NCBI RefSeq assembly: GCF_905171775.1
Contig: NC_053490.1
Coordinates: forward strand, 86,826,286-86,890,285
Origin: Rana temporaria
Lineage: Eukaryota; Chordata; Amphibia; Anura; Ranidae
Direction: 5' to 3'
Length of the DNA: 64,000 bases
In this document: positions 1 to 12,219 of the stretch, piece after piece
Position numbering within the stretch: the first letter of the stretch is position 1
Layout: every line of letters starts with the position of its first letter
Made by a program: the position numbers and the translations under genes
Notes under the pieces: model-generated
What the model saw: only the letters and a program-made list of their open reading frames with translations
What the model was told of the DNA's origin: nothing
The model's database searches: none

Positions 1-715
1 CGCCAGGGAGGTTAAAAGAGAAGTATGTTTTTTTTTTTTTTTTTATTCATACGTACCTAGGTGGATGCTGCATCTTTTCCCCGGCACCTCTACACTGAGA
101 ACCGAGCGATCGAACACTGCCGGTCACTCGGATTCCACAGCTTCCCAAGCAGAGACTGTCAGTCAGCAGCGAGCGCGCTGAGCCAGGTGTCAGTCCAGGG
201 ATCTAGGTAAATCAAGACTCCGTGGTCGGGATGACGCAGAGCCTGGACCGACCCTGTGATGTCAGCAGAGAGTGGACTTCAGCCCACTCTCTGCTGAAAA
301 CAAGTCACAGAAGTGCTAAATGATTTGCACTCCTGTGATCCACAGAAGTACAGCAAAACAAGCTTTTCTTTTAATAAATACAAATTAGCTGCTCATTTTG
401 CAAGGGACGTGTTCCCATAGCTTCATAGTAAAAATTCACTTTGCAATGAATACCCAAATACGTAAAAGGAAAATTTGGGAAAAAAATTTTTTTCCTTGAG
501 TCTGATTGGATGACAGAAGTCAGCAAAGCTTCACCTCATTTACTAAGCTAAGGGAACATCTCTTTTAAGAATGTTCATTTGATGTTTTAAATTGTTAGTG
601 GGGTCCAATAATGTAGACATATGTTTTAACAACAGTGACAAGAAAATTTGAATGAACAGAATGGAACATTTTTCTTGAAAAAATTTCTAACTGCGTTTAC
701 TTTATATAGTTTTCG
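1..715. other. Intergenic, no gene seen
   Basis: There is no sustained reading frame and no splice-bounded conserved coding stretch. A T-rich run lies near 29-45. The stretch at 60-300 is somewhat GC-rich and looks like old repeat sequence, but I cannot assign it to a family. Confidence 0.5.
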
Positions 716-1244
716 TTAAAGTGGAGTTCCACCCATAAATATAACATTACATCAGTAGTTTTAAAAAAATGTCATTAGTCCTTTAAGAATTTTTTTTTTT
801 TTTTAGATGCCTTCAAAGTGTCGTTGCTAGGCAGAATAGTTCATCTTCCCTCTTCCTGCACCTAGGTGCTTAAGCTTCACCGCACAGACTCCTGGGAATG
901 TAGTGGGTGTAACTTTCCAGGAGTCTGTGCATTCCCCAGTCTCGAAGAATCATGTGACTTGGACAGTACAGGTGCTGAAACCTGATCTGAAACTGCTTGT
1001 GCAGCACTGAGCATGTGCGAGATCTGCAAGGCTGAAATCCAGGAAGTCATACAGTCTGGCTTCATAATGCCCACACTTAAGATGGCCCCAGTCAATTTCT
1101 ATTTTATAAAGTGTCTAAATGCTGTAACAACCTAACAAAACAGACCTTAGTTTACAGACTAACTTTACTAGAATACATTAAGCTTGTGTATTACAGGGGT
1201 ATTTATATTTAAAAAGTGAAATTGTGGCCGGAACTCCGTTTTAA
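716..1244 (+). mobile_element. TTAA-bounded MITE, copy 1
   Basis: The element is bounded by TTAA at both ends, and its termini are inverted repeats (TTAAAGTGGAGTTCCACCC on the left, a diverged version on the right). Near-identical copies lie at 14512-15019 (opposite orientation) and 42637-43177. The reading frame at 877-1095 recurs in all three copies and is a by-product of the repeat rather than a gene. TTAA target sites fit piggyBac-type mobilisation; that assignment is inferred. Confidence 0.85.
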
Positions 1245-1930
1245 GATAAGACCATTCATTCCAAAACAGAATGTTAATAGCAAACTCAATTTTGAAGTAC
1301 TTTATAAGCATATTTGTCAAGTGATCAAATGTACTGAACATTTTTGTACAATTTTTTTGTACGAATATTTATTTAAAAATACACTAGTGTATGGCCAGCT
1401 TCAGTACAAGTAGGCAGATTACTGTAGAGCCTCTGACATTTCTCAGATTTTCTGACCTGCATACCCAGGTCAGTGACTCAGAAACTTCCAAACCTAGTGG
1501 GTCAGAGTAAAAGCTAGGCAAATTACATTTTTCAGAAGGAGCAAGCAATGGCAAACCCATTTATTCTCATAACATTTTTGAAATAGAAGCTATCTACAGG
1601 TGTGGGGTTAGCTTCCACTTTCCTCGTGAACAGAAACCTTGAGGGGCTCAGTTATACAAATACTGACCTCATAAGAACAAGCTCTGGTCTGCTGCCTTTT
1701 AAATCCCATTATTACTGACTACTAAATAAGATGGGTGGGTTCTCTGATAACTAATGTGTACGAGGGGTGGGCCAGGGCATGACTCACTATTGGCTGCTAA
1801 AAATGATGGGTGAGCTGATTGATGAGAAATGAGGTGCAGGAGGAGTCTGCCCAAAGCTGAACCATCTGAACTTTGGCTGATAGTTGAGCATTTTGGGCTT
1901 CCTGGAGGACATCACATGTTTTTGGTCATA
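1245..1930. other. Intergenic, no gene seen
   Basis: This is AT-rich single-copy-looking sequence. A 65-codon frame at 1216-1413 straddles the end of the MITE and shows no recognisable domain. Confidence 0.45.
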
Positions 1931-2084
1931 TATTTATTTTAGTAATGGTGTACAAATACAAGGGGGAAACTAAAGCGCTAGCCAATACTCCAAAGTGAGG
2001 GGTGGAAAATTAAACAACAAAATTAAAGTGAAAAATTAATGCTGCTCGAATCTAAATTGTGATAACAACAAACAAACAATATGA

Positions 2085-3270
2085 ATAAGGTGAATGATGA
2101 GCGCAAACAATTAATGAATAGTGCACATAAATAAAAATTATATAAATGTGAAGCGTCCACTGTGAAAAAGATCTCTTAAATCTAGAGAAAAATACACCAA
2201 GGTAATACATTCATCAGTGAATCCCTGTGATGATTAAATGAATGATACCCAAATGATAAATCAAAATGTAAATCAACAATCCTCTATAATAAGAGGAAGT
2301 GAATACCCAAATGTGACAAAGTTCATAGCCAGCAATCACTATGATAGTAGGAGGAAATGTGATTAAAATGTCCCAAATGATGACAATCCATCCGTGCACA
2401 TGTGATGAAAAAAATCCTTGTGTACAGCTGGGCTCACAGAGCGCTTACCTCCATATCATGAAAAACCAGCAAAGTGTATCCTCGGATGGGGTCAGTCCCA
2501 GAGGCGAGTGTCTCCCCGACTTCCTCCTCGCTGGATCAGCAGCCACGGTCCTATGGATCCTCGATGTGAGTGTAGGACAGAGACAGCGTCCTTCTCCCTG
2601 TGTTTGCAGTTGCGGTCTTCACCAAAATGGCGGCTCCGTTTTGCACATACACTAAAGGTGTCTCCAAATGGATAAAAAAGACTTCCAATAGTGAAGTATA
2701 TCCATACAGGTTTTATTAAAGTAAAAAAAGGAGAGTAAACAATGGTTTCAGCTTAAGAGAAGCTTTACCAAACAATGATAAAAACAGCAATCCGGCTGTG
2801 TGAACGGGATAATACGTCACTTCCGGTCACGTCTTAGCAGCCTTACGCGTTACGTCACGACACGTGACTTCATCAGAGGCTCTGATGAAGTCACGTGTCG
2901 TGACGTAACGCGTAAGGCTGCTAAGACGTGACCGGAAGTGACGTATTATCCCGTTCACACAGCCGGATTGCTGTTTTTATCGTTTGGGACATTTTAATCA
3001 CATTTCCTCCTACTATCATAGTGATTGCTGGCTATGAACTTTGTCACATTTGGGTATTCACTTCCTCTTATTATAGAGGATTGTTGATTTACATTTTGAT
3101 TTATCATTTGGGTATCATTCATTTAATCATCACAGGGATTTACTGATGAATGTATTACCTTGGTGTATTTTTCTCTAGATTTAAGAGATCTTTTTCACAG
3201 TGGACGCTTCACATTTATATCATTTTTATTTATGTGCACTATTCATTAATTTTTTGCGCTCATCATTCAC
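2085..3270. repeat. Large foldback repeat with inner palindrome
   Basis: Arms of about 290 bp at 2085-2375 and 2985-3270 are inverted copies of each other. The roughly 610-bp spacer contains a second, almost perfect palindrome, about 2773-2985, centred near 2880. Hypothetical frames here (for example 2214-2399 minus and 2928-3146 plus) encode the same peptide from the two arms and are repeat shadows. Confidence 0.85.
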
Positions 3271-3317
3271 CTTATTCATATATTTATTTTATTTATTTTG
3301 GATACTTATATAACGTT

Positions 3318-3395
3318 GTCAATTTTACACAGCACTTTACATATATAATGAACATTCACATCAGTCCCTGCCCTCAAGGAGCTTACAATCGAAGG
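3318..3395 (-). mobile_element. L2-like LINE 3' tail fragment
   Basis: On the minus strand this reads as the vertebrate L2-type tail 'gattgtaagctccttgaggg' followed by 'cagggactgatgtgaatg'. It matches a plus-strand copy at 37609-37686. Only the extreme 3' end is present. The family name is from memory. Confidence 0.5.
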
Positions 3396-3658
3396 TATAT
3401 TCAGGTGGCAGCTCAGAGAAACCTTTTCCTTGATGACGTTTAGAGGAACCACTTCCAAATATCAACTATACTGCTTTAATTTTGCATGTACAAATCCAGT
3501 AAACAAGTTTGTTCCCCGAGGTCCAGCTTTTCCACCCTATGCTTCACCATATGGCCATGCATAAAAGGAGGTCAGCCTATCCATCAGTTGCCTCTACCCT
3601 TCCAGTGACAACAACGTATTACTGTTCTCTGCATGTCACCTGCCAAGGGAACTGTTAA

Positions 3659-3828
3659 GCCCTGTACACACGATCGGACCTTTGTCCGACCAAACTCACA
3701 TCACAATTCCGATGACATTCCATCGGAGTAAAAGAGAACATGTTCTCTACCTAAATTAAGATGGAATTCATCAGAATTACTCCGATGGGGCATACACACG
3801 GTCAGAATTTCGATCGTGTGTACAGGGC
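3659..3828. mobile_element. Foldback MITE
   Basis: It starts GCCCTGTACACACGATC and ends with the reverse complement. The interior is also mostly self-complementary. The termini resemble those at 43905-44296. It is probably a Harbinger-type MITE, but no clean 3-bp TSD is visible. Confidence 0.7.
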
Positions 3829-4567
3829 TTTAGAGGCAAAGATGAACACTTAGCTGTTGACTTTCGAACAAATGCAAAACTTGCATATCAGTAACAGTGA
3901 TAATCCTTTTATTAGGCTGCCCATTTTTTTTTTAGAAGAATCACCATTGTTTGTGATAGTTGATGGAGCAGATTATGATGGTACCACTATGTTTACATGC
4001 TTGTGTAGCTGAAAGGTGCTCTTTAAAAAAAAAGCCCAGCTTCTGCTCCTTTAAATAGTTAAAATTCCCTGATCCCTGCTGATAATAGTATAGAATATTT
4101 AATCCTATATTCCCTGCACCTTCAAAACAAGGATCTACCATTCAATAGCTGCTACCCTATTTCTGAGTTGAATGATGCCAAGCATCACCCCTTCACATGG
4201 ACTTCATCAGTTCAGTCACTTTTTGTTTAAAGAAAAAACAAATTATTACATCAGTACTACACAGTTTACACACAGTAGGGTACACAGTTTACACATCCAT
4301 CTTCAGTTCAGTTTATTTTTGTTTTTGCATCCATTTTTACAAATCAATTTTTGTAATTGTTGAAGAAAATAATCATAGGTGACAAAAGTATGACCAAAAA
4401 ATATACATTTCTAGCATAAAAATGGACATAAATGGAATGCACGTTTACAGATGTCATCCGTTTTTCAGAGAGTGTTTGGTAGTCACCTGGGATGTGATGT
4501 GTTGTCTCCTCTCTGTGTGTTTAACCCTAAAAAGCCCACAGCACCACAAACACTTAAATGGGTCACA
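3829..4567. other. Intergenic, no gene seen
   Basis: The sequence is AT-rich. Frames at 3941-4382 are short and overlapping on both strands, with no domain. It ends at the TSD of the hAT element that begins at 4576. Confidence 0.45.
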
Positions 4568-4817
4568 TTTAGCAGTAGAGATGGCCTGCCGGTTCTCGGC
4601 GAACTTTGCTCGTCCGTGGTCCGCCAAACGGGCAGACATCTGGCGATGTTCGCGGCAATCTGCAATGTTACATGGGTAAGAACTTTGACCTATGACACAT
4701 TCATCAGGTGGTGCAGGACAGCCAATTGAGACATTTAAGCACATGGACATACCCCCTACCTTATAAATAGACCTGATCTGGCGGCCATCTTACATTCTGA
4801 TTTTTGTCAGTCTAAAA

Positions 4818-5520
4818 GGTCCACAAAAGTCCTTTTAAGGACTGGTATAGGTGTGCTACTTGCTGTGCAGTATATACAGTAGGTGTCTAATATATTCATA
4901 TACTTTTTGTCAGTGTAGGGAGAGGTTGGTGTTTCCAGCAGGAACAGGCTGTATTCAATCAAATAGCTATCTAAAAGGTCCACAAAAGTCCTTTTAAGGA
5001 CTGGTATAGGTGTGCTACTTGCTGTGCAGTATATAGGTGTCTAACACATTTATATACTTTTTGTCAGTGTAGGGACAGGTTGGCATTTCCAGCAGGGACA
5101 GACTTTAGCGACACAAATTGCTACCTAACAGGTCCACAAAAGTCCTTTCAAGCACTGGTATAGGTGTGCTACTTGCTCTGCAGTACATAGGTGTGTAATA
5201 CATTCATATACTTTTTGTCAGTGTAGGGACAGGTTGGCGTTTCCAGCAGGGACAGACTTTAGCGACACAAATCGCTACTTAACAGGTCCACAAAAGTCCT
5301 TTCAAGCACTGGTATAGGTGTGCTACTTGCTCTGCAGTACATAGGTGTGTAATACATTCATATACTTTTTGTCAATGTAGGGACAGGTTGCTGTTTCCAG
5401 CAGGGACAGCGTTTAGCAAAACAAATCGCTACCTAACAGGTCCACAATAGTCCTTTCAAGCACTGGTATAGGTGTGCTACTTGCTCTGCAGTATATAGGT
5501 GTAATATACACTTATAATAT
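4818..5520 (+). repeat. Tandem repeat, about 154 bp unit
   Basis: The phrase 'ggtccacaaaagtcc' recurs at about 4818, 4977, 5131, 5285 and 5439, giving periods of 159, then 154. There are about 4.5 copies inside the outer hAT element. No coding signal is seen. Confidence 0.9.
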
Positions 5521-6179
5521 ACTTTCCAATATAGAAAACATATTATAGTGGATTTGTATTGTGCAGCATTGTGACTAGCGGTGTATTTGGTTACTGCTGA
5601 ATTTTTGCCTCTTTCGCTGCGTTACCTCTGCTACACACATTGACAAAATTTCATGAAAAAAAAGTTTCATAACTGGTGCGATAAACCAGTGGCCCCCCAA
5701 AACGACAGGCAGAGGAAGAGGCAGGCCCTTCCGCCGGGGGTCGTAGGGGTAGGGCAGGAGCACCAGGCCGGAGCCAAAGTTGGAAGTGCCACAATGTTCA
5801 TTCGATTACGTCAAAGGACGCACCAGACTTTGTTGAGTGGCTCACCACCAACACCACCACCACCATATACCCTCCGCTTGAGTCACAGGAATTATTTTCC
5901 GATCCATCAGAATACATTTCTGATGCGCAGCCATTCTTGGCATTGGATCAGGAAGAGGAGGTAGCAACAGCCGGCACTCAGCAGTCTGACGACAGTACTC
6001 AGATCAGCCCAAGGAGGCTGGTGCCCGCTGTTGCTGCCTACTCCGAGATCTCTTGTGTTAGTGATGGGGAAGGTGACGTCAATGATGACGTGTCTACAGA
6101 CGTCACGTGGGCAGGGCCGGACTGGGAATGAAAACCAGCCCTGGAAATAATTTCATACCAGCCCCATAACATTATTATA

Positions 6180-6226
6180 CCAGCCCCACAGCATAACGTC
6201 AGAGAGAGAGAGAGGGGGGTGCAACA

Positions 6227-6269
<43 letters not shown>

Positions 6270-8200
6270 TGCTCTGCAGGCCAAAACAACTATAAATGCA
6301 CATTTATTTTTACCTGAAAAATAAAAAATGAATAAAAAATCCACGAGAGAGAGAGAGACAGAAAGGGGACTGCAATGGTGAGAGAGAGGGTGCATTGCTC
6401 TGTAGGCCAAAACACTTATAAACACAAATTTTTACCTGAAAAAAAAAGTTTGATTTAAAAAAAAAAAAAGAAATCCACGAGAGAGAGCCAAAGAGGGGCT
6501 GCAATGGTGAGAGAGAAAGGGAGGTGCAATGCTCTGCAGGCCAAAACAAATTATAAATGCACATTTTTATTTAAAAATAAATCCATGAGAGAGCAAGAGG
6601 GGCCGGGGTGCCATGGTGAGAGAGAGAAAGAGGGGTGCCATGGTGAGAGAGAAAGGGGGGTGCAACAGTGAGAGAGAGGGTGCGCAACGGTGAGAGAGAG
6701 GGTGCTCAACGGTGAGAGAGAGGGTGCGCAGCGGTGAGAGAGAGGGTGCGCAGCGGTGAGAGAGAGGGTGCGCAGCGGTGAGAGAGAGGGTGCTCAACGG
6801 TGAGAGAGAGGGTGCTCAACGGTGAGAGAGAGGGTGCGCAGCGGTGAGAGAGAGGGTGCGCAGCGGTGAGAGAGAGGGTGCGCAGCGGTGAGAGAGAGGG
6901 TGCGCAGCGGTGAGAGAGAGGGTGCGCAGCCGTGAGAGAGAGGGTGTGCAACGGTGAGAGAGAGGGTGCTCAACGGTGAGAGAGAGGGTGCGCAGCGGTG
7001 AGAGAGAGGGTGCGCAGCGGTGAGAGAGAGGGTGCGCAGCGGTGAGAGAGAGGGTGCGCAGCGGTGAGAGAGAGGGTGTGCAACGGTGAGAGAGAGGGAG
7101 TGCAATGGTGTGAGAGAGAGGGAGTGCAACGGTGTGAGAGAGAGAGAGGGTGCAACGGTGTGAGAGAGAGAGAGAGTGAAACGGTGAGAGAGAGGGTGCA
7201 ACGGTAAGGGGGAGCGTGCAACGGTGAGTGGGAGCGTGCAACGGTGAGTGGGAGCGTGCAACGGTGAGAGAGAGAGTGAGAGTGCAACGGTGAGAGAGAG
7301 AGCAACGGTGAGAGAGTGCAACGGTGAGAGAGAGAGCAACGGTGAGAGAGTGCAACGGTGAGAGAGAGAGTGAGAGAGTGCAACAGTGAGAGAGTGAGAG
7401 AGTGCAACGGTGAGAGAGAGAGAGAGTGAGAGAGTGCAACGGTGAGAGAGAGCAACAGTGAGAGAGAGAGTGCAACGGTGAGAGAGAGAGAGTGCAACGG
7501 TGAGAGAGAGAGTGAGAGTGCAACGTAGAGAGAGAGAGAGAGAGCAACGGTGAGAGAGAGTGAGAGTGCAACGGTGAGAGAGAGAGAGTGAGAGTGCAAC
7601 GGTGAGAGAGTGAGAGTGCAACGGTGAGAGAGTGCAATGGTGAGAGAGAGTGAGAGAGTGCAACAGTGAGAGAGAGAGTGAGAGTGCAACGGTGAGAGAG
7701 AGAGCAACGGTGAGAGAGTGCAACGGTGAGAGAGAGAGTGAGAGAGTGCAACAGTGAGAGAGTGAGAGAGTGCAACGGTGAGAGAGTGAGAGAGTGCAAC
7801 GGTGAGAGAGAGCAACAGTGAGAGAGAGAGTGCAACGGTGAGAGAGAGAGAGAGTGCAACGGTGAGAGAGAGAGTGAGAGTGCAACGTAGAGAGAGAGAG
7901 AGAGAGAGCAACGGTGAGAGAGAGTGAGAGTGCAACGGTGAGAGAGAGAGAGTGAGAGTGCAACGGTGAGAGAGAGAGAGTGAGAATGCAACGGTGAGAG
8001 AGTGCAACGGTGAGAGAGAGAGAGTGAGAGTGCAACGGTGTGAGAGTGCAACGGTGAGAGAGAGAGAGTGAGAGTGCAACGGTGTGAGAGTGCAACGGTG
8101 AGAGAGTGAGAGTGCAACGGTGTGAGAGTGCAACGGTGAGAGAGTGAGAGTGCAACGGTGAGAGAGAGTGTGCAACGGCGAGAGAGGGGGGTAGCAAAGG
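6180..8200 (+). repeat. GA-rich microsatellite and 22-bp minisatellite
   Basis: From about 6660 to 7100 the unit is about 22 bp (ggtgagagagagggtgcgca). Beyond that, variable units 'gtgcaacggtgagagagag' continue to about 8200. Because the repeat has no stops in some frames, minus-strand reading frames of 400-512 codons rich in Ser/Leu/His appear. They are compositional artefacts. Confidence 0.95.
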
Positions 8201-8305
8201 TGACAGAGGGGGGGTGAACCATGCTATGGTGAGAGTCTGAGAGACTCTCACCATAGCATGGTGCACCCCCCCCCCCCCTCTCTCTGTCACCTTTGCTACC
8301 CCTGT
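8190..8305. repeat. Inverted repeat at minisatellite edge
   Basis: The two arms, each about 50 bp, are centred near 8240. The inner 21 bp on each side (accatgctatggtgagagtc) pair perfectly. It marks the switch from GA-rich to CT-rich strand composition. Confidence 0.85.
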
Positions 8306-9639
8306 AAAATTGGAATCTGTATAATAATCTCTCTCTCACCATTGCATGGTGCACCTACCCACCCCCCCTCCTCCCGAGATTATTGTACAGATTACAATTT
8401 GCAGGGGTAGCAAAAGCGACAGAGGGGGGGGGGGGCACCATGTAGAGGGGGAGGGGGGCACCATGCAATGCCTGGTGAGAGAGAGGGAGAGATTGTTATA
8501 AAATTACAATATTCAGGGGCAGCAAAAGTAGGTGACACTGACAGAGAGAGGAGAGGGGGGGCCCGGGGGGGGGGGGCTGCTCCGTGCAATGGTTCATTAT
8601 ACTGTAATTTGCAATTTATGTGTTCACCTGACCTGAGTTCCTGTGCTCCAACTCCGAGGGCGGCCGACGCCATTCACTCCTCCTGTGCCCTCACTTGTGA
8701 CCTCCCTGCAGACAGACATAGTGGGCGGGGCTGGCGCCGCACAGGCAGATGGAAGTTGGAAGGGGAGATAGAACAGAAGAACCACAGCGTTCTGACGTTC
8801 TCCTGCTCGGCTCCTCCCCGCAAGGGTGACATGATCACGCTGATTCCTCCGCAGGCGTAGGATCCGATGAAAAGGAAAGTGTGGCGGCCGCAACCCGCCG
8901 GCCAGTCGCTTCTTTTCCTGACATGCATGACAGTGATGACACGGCGACACGGCAATCTATCCCTCCCTGCATAATTTATAAAGTGCGATGGCCGCGGCTG
9001 TGGCGATGGCGGCCGCAGCCCGCCGCTGTGTTAGCTGTAATGGAGACAAAAGCAGCCTCAGGGCACTGAATGCAGGCGGCCTACCGGGAATTTTCCCGGG
9101 ATCCCGGTAGGCCAGTCCGGCCCTGCACGTGGGTGCCCACAAGAGAGCAAAAGGAGGGGAGTTCAGAGGGAGAGATGGACCAACAGATAGGGAGGAGAAG
9201 CAGGCCAAACTTACATTGCACAGGAGGGACAAACCAGACTCCTAATGTATCAGGAGCGAGCCATCAATCATGTACGGTCACATCTGGTGCTCCCAGGACG
9301 CCGGCCCATGGCTCTGCAGTGTGGGATTTTTTTAACGTGTCTGCTGCAGACAACAGTGTTGCCATCTGCAGCCTTTGCAGTCAACGCATAAGTTGCGGTA
9401 AGCCCAACACTCACCTAGGGACGACCGCCTTAGGAAGGCACGTGGCCTCCCATCACCGAGCCAGTGGGAGCAACGCCATTAGAACCCACAAAGGCTCTCA
9501 CCGTCCAGCCTCTTCTCCTTCCCCTCTATGCTCACAATTGTCCTCCACTCCACCTTCCATCATGCCGTCCTTTTTCTGCAAAAAGGCAGGCTTCCGTGGC
9601 CCAAATGTTCGATCGTTAAAAAACGATGACTCCGGCTAT

Positions 9640-10720
9640 ATGTACTCTCAAAGTACCAGAGCTATATTGCCTATCATAGGCAATTAATACTTGTTACTAC
9701 AAATACTAAATGTACTCTCAAAGTACCTGAGCTATATTGCCTCTCATATACAATTAATACTTGTTACTACTAATACTATATGTACTCTCAAAGTACCTGC
9801 GCTATTAGTTGCCAGTACAACTTTTGTATTATACGTGTATCCTCAAAGTACCTGAGCTACACTATCTCTCGTATGCAATTAATACTTGTTACTACAAATA
9901 CAATTTACTACGTGCTTGACAGAAGTATAAAATACTTATAGGCCTTGTCCTAATTGTTGAACATGTTCGCTCGAACTTTTCTATTCTAGGGGTGAATGCT
10001 ATTTCATAGCATCTCCCCTAGTGGCCTAAATACATCTCTACATGCTAAGGTTGATATGATGTAGAGAACCCCCAAACTCCTGTTGCTAGGAGTGACGCCT
10101 GGGGTCCCTTACTGATAATCACCTGCATGTAGTGGTGTATTGGGATATTGACCTTGAACTAATTTTAAACGCTAAGCCTTGGTCGCATGTTGTAATGCGT
10201 CCATGCTTAGTAGCTCAACGCCTTTCTTTATGTGACACAAGAGATGATATATAGATCCCCCAAACTCCTGTTGCGAGGAATTACGCCTGGGGCCTAATAC
10301 TGTGTTGTCGCATAGAGAATCGCATTGAATTCCTTGCTAACCGCAGTTGTGGTTCACTCCGTTCACCAGTGCTGTTACGATGCCTAATGTACCACCAGCC
10401 ACAGAATACAAGGTTGTTTGCTGTCAGGTGAATGCCTGTGGCCGTGGGCTAATTTTTGGGGCCTGTAATGGCCGACACTTACTTCTGTATCTGGTGAATG
10501 CCTAATGTACCACCAGCCACAGAATACAAAGTTGTTTGCTGTCAGATGAACGCCTGTGGGCTAATTTTTGGGGCCTGTAATGGCCGACACTTACTTCTGT
10601 ATCCGATGAACACCTTAATGTACCTCCAGCCACAGAATACAAAGTTGTTTGCTGTCAGGTGAACGCCTGTCTGCTAATTTTTGGGGCTTGTAATGGCCAG
10701 CACTTACTTGTGTATCCGTT
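9640..10720 (+). repeat. Two short tandem arrays at hAT 3' side
   Basis: Units of about 68 bp containing 'tgtactctcaaagtacctg' recur from about 9640 to 9900. Units of about 116 bp containing 'cagccacagaatacaa' recur at about 10395, 10513 and 10628. Both lie in the non-coding 3' part of the outer hAT element. Confidence 0.8.
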
Positions 10721-10937
10721 TTTTCACTTAATACTTCTGGTATGTCAGTGTCCATGTTGTGGGACTATTTGTGCACAGCTAGTAAGTATTTTGTGGCTGC
10801 AAATATGACCAGCAGGTTTTTAATATTTGCCTGCCATTAAAGTCAATAGGGCCGGCCGTGAACTTGCGGTTCGCGGACATTTCCGGTTAGCGTTCGCCAA
10901 CCGTCCTGTTGGATGTTCATCCATCACTATTTAGCAG

Positions 10938-11213
10938 CGGTACAGTGGATATAAACGATGTGTCCATTTACATACGTAAATGGACACATTTTTCAGTCTG
11001 GACCTGTCTGAAAAACTGACAGATCCAGACTAAATACTTATGTGACCCCAAATGAAAAAAAAAAAAAAAGATTTGGGGATAGAAATTGATGAGGGGAATT
11101 GGAGGGATTGGTCAGTAAGGGCATACAAAGTCATTGTGAAAGTGTCACTGGTAGAGGGGAGTTTTAAAGTTGTAACCCGCTGGTACTTAGTACCTGAATG
11201 CCTCTCCAGAATA
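10938..11213. other. Short intergenic stretch
   Basis: This is the sequence between the outer hAT TSD and the next TA-flanked element. It contains a small palindrome 'catttacatacgtaaatg' near 10967 and no gene. Confidence 0.5.
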
Positions 11214-11215
11214 TA

Positions 11216-11700
11216 CAGTAAAACCTTAAATTGCGAGCATAATTCGTTCCGGAAGCATGCTTGTAATCCAAAGCACTTGTATATCAAAGTGAATTTTCCC
11301 ATAGGAAATAATGGAAACTCAAATGATTAGTTCCACAACTATTTATTCATAGGTCCTTCCGTTTAGACTCCATATAAAAAGATTATAGCAATGTGACCAG
11401 ATTGTGTAACCATAAAATGTCCATCCACAAATGGAAGCCTCCACAAGGGGATTAGAAGCAAAATCCAGCAGGAGCTACAGAGTAGAAAAGAGAAGAGAGG
11501 CGCCTCTAAGTGTAGTAATATGGTTACATTTAATGAAGGTACGTCATTTAGCAACTCATCAATGGTTGATGATTAAAGGAGGTACATCTATGTATGCAGG
11601 GATCCGGGGTAAAGCTGTCCACATAGACGATCCTCTTCACCGCCGTCAGTCTGCAATGGTGACCGGAAACACTACCCTGCAGTAGAGCGATCTGAAAGGG
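11216..11700 (+). mobile_element. TA-flanked pogo/Tigger-like MITE, truncated
   Basis: It begins CAGTAAAACCTTAAATTGCG directly after TA. The interior matches, in inverted orientation, the complete copy at 35965-36396, including the 'aggcgcctctaagtgt' segment. The right terminal repeat is missing, so the end is approximate. The pogo/Tigger label is from memory of similar vertebrate termini. Confidence 0.65.
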
Positions 11701-12219
11701 AGGCTTGAACCGCTCGTGGAAGGCACAACATCAATGGTGGTGAAGAGGTTTTGTCTTTTTGTTTGGTTATGCACTTAGCAGCTTAGAAAGTAGCTTATGC
11801 TTGGGATTCGTTCCTCCCTCCCCTTATTGGAGGGCCCTGCAATTTCTGCATCAGTTCCCTCTCCTATATGCATTTCTGTTATACTTTCACTGTTTTGACA
11901 CAAGTAAACTCGCAATTAAATATTACCATTGTTGCTTCTACTTAGTTGTTGGTAATATACTCCACCTGCAATGCAAACTCACACCTGCTTCTTCATCTGA
12001 TAACTGATACAGTGCCTTGCAAAAGTATTCCCCCCCCTCCCCCCCTTGGCATTTTTCGTGTTTTGCTGCCTCACAACCTGGAATTAACATGGATTGTTTG
12101 AAGATTTGCATCATTTAATTTACGGAAGCCCACAACTTTGAAGATGTTTTTTTTTTTATTATTATTGTGAAGCAAACAAATAGGACAAAATAACAGAAAA
12201 AGTCAATGTGCATAACTAT

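Larger units (their letters stand above)
6112..9125. mobile_element. Nested hAT-type element
   Basis: A perfect 8-bp TSD, CACGTGGG (6104-6111 and 9126-9133), flanks termini CAGGGCCGGACTGGGA and its inverted form. The 3014-bp body is mostly GA-rich tandem repeats (6200-8200), then a palindrome near 8240 and a GC-rich segment (8640-9060). No transposase is present. A shorter relative with the same termini sits at 54933-55465. Confidence 0.93.
5937..9687 (+). pseudogene. BED-finger hAT transposase N-terminus, split
   Basis: The frame opens near 5937, is interrupted after 6111 by the nested hAT, and resumes in the same phase at 9134, running to a stop near 9687. After the insertion, residues read VWDFFNV, then a CSLC pair about 15 residues on, then GRHVASHH. 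That is the W/F-Cys-Cys-His-His layout of a BED zinc finger, the DNA-binding module at the N-terminus of many hAT transposases. A Ser/Pro-rich linker follows, and then the frame ends. No RNase H-like catalytic core or hAT dimerisation domain follows. The TSD shows the frame was continuous before the inner element inserted. It is a transposase fragment, not a host gene. Confidence 0.75.
4576..10929. mobile_element. hAT-type element with BED remnant
   Basis: The 8-bp direct repeat TTTAGCAG at 4568-4575 and 10930-10937 flanks termini TAGAGATGG and (on the minus strand) TAGTGATGGATGAAC. Eight-base TSDs are the hAT signature. The body holds a 154-bp tandem array, the start of a transposase-like frame with a BED finger, a nested 3.0-kb hAT (6112-9125), then 68-bp and 116-bp repeat arrays. 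The catalytic part of the transposase is absent, so this is a non-autonomous derivative. Without the nested insertion it would be about 3.3 kb. Confidence 0.85.

Noticed and set aside
6794..8354. Minus-strand frames of 401, 498 and 512 codons rich in Ser, Leu and His
   Set aside because: They overlap each other in three frames across a GA-rich tandem repeat inside a hAT element. Composition and periodicity explain them, and no domain or start context supports a gene.
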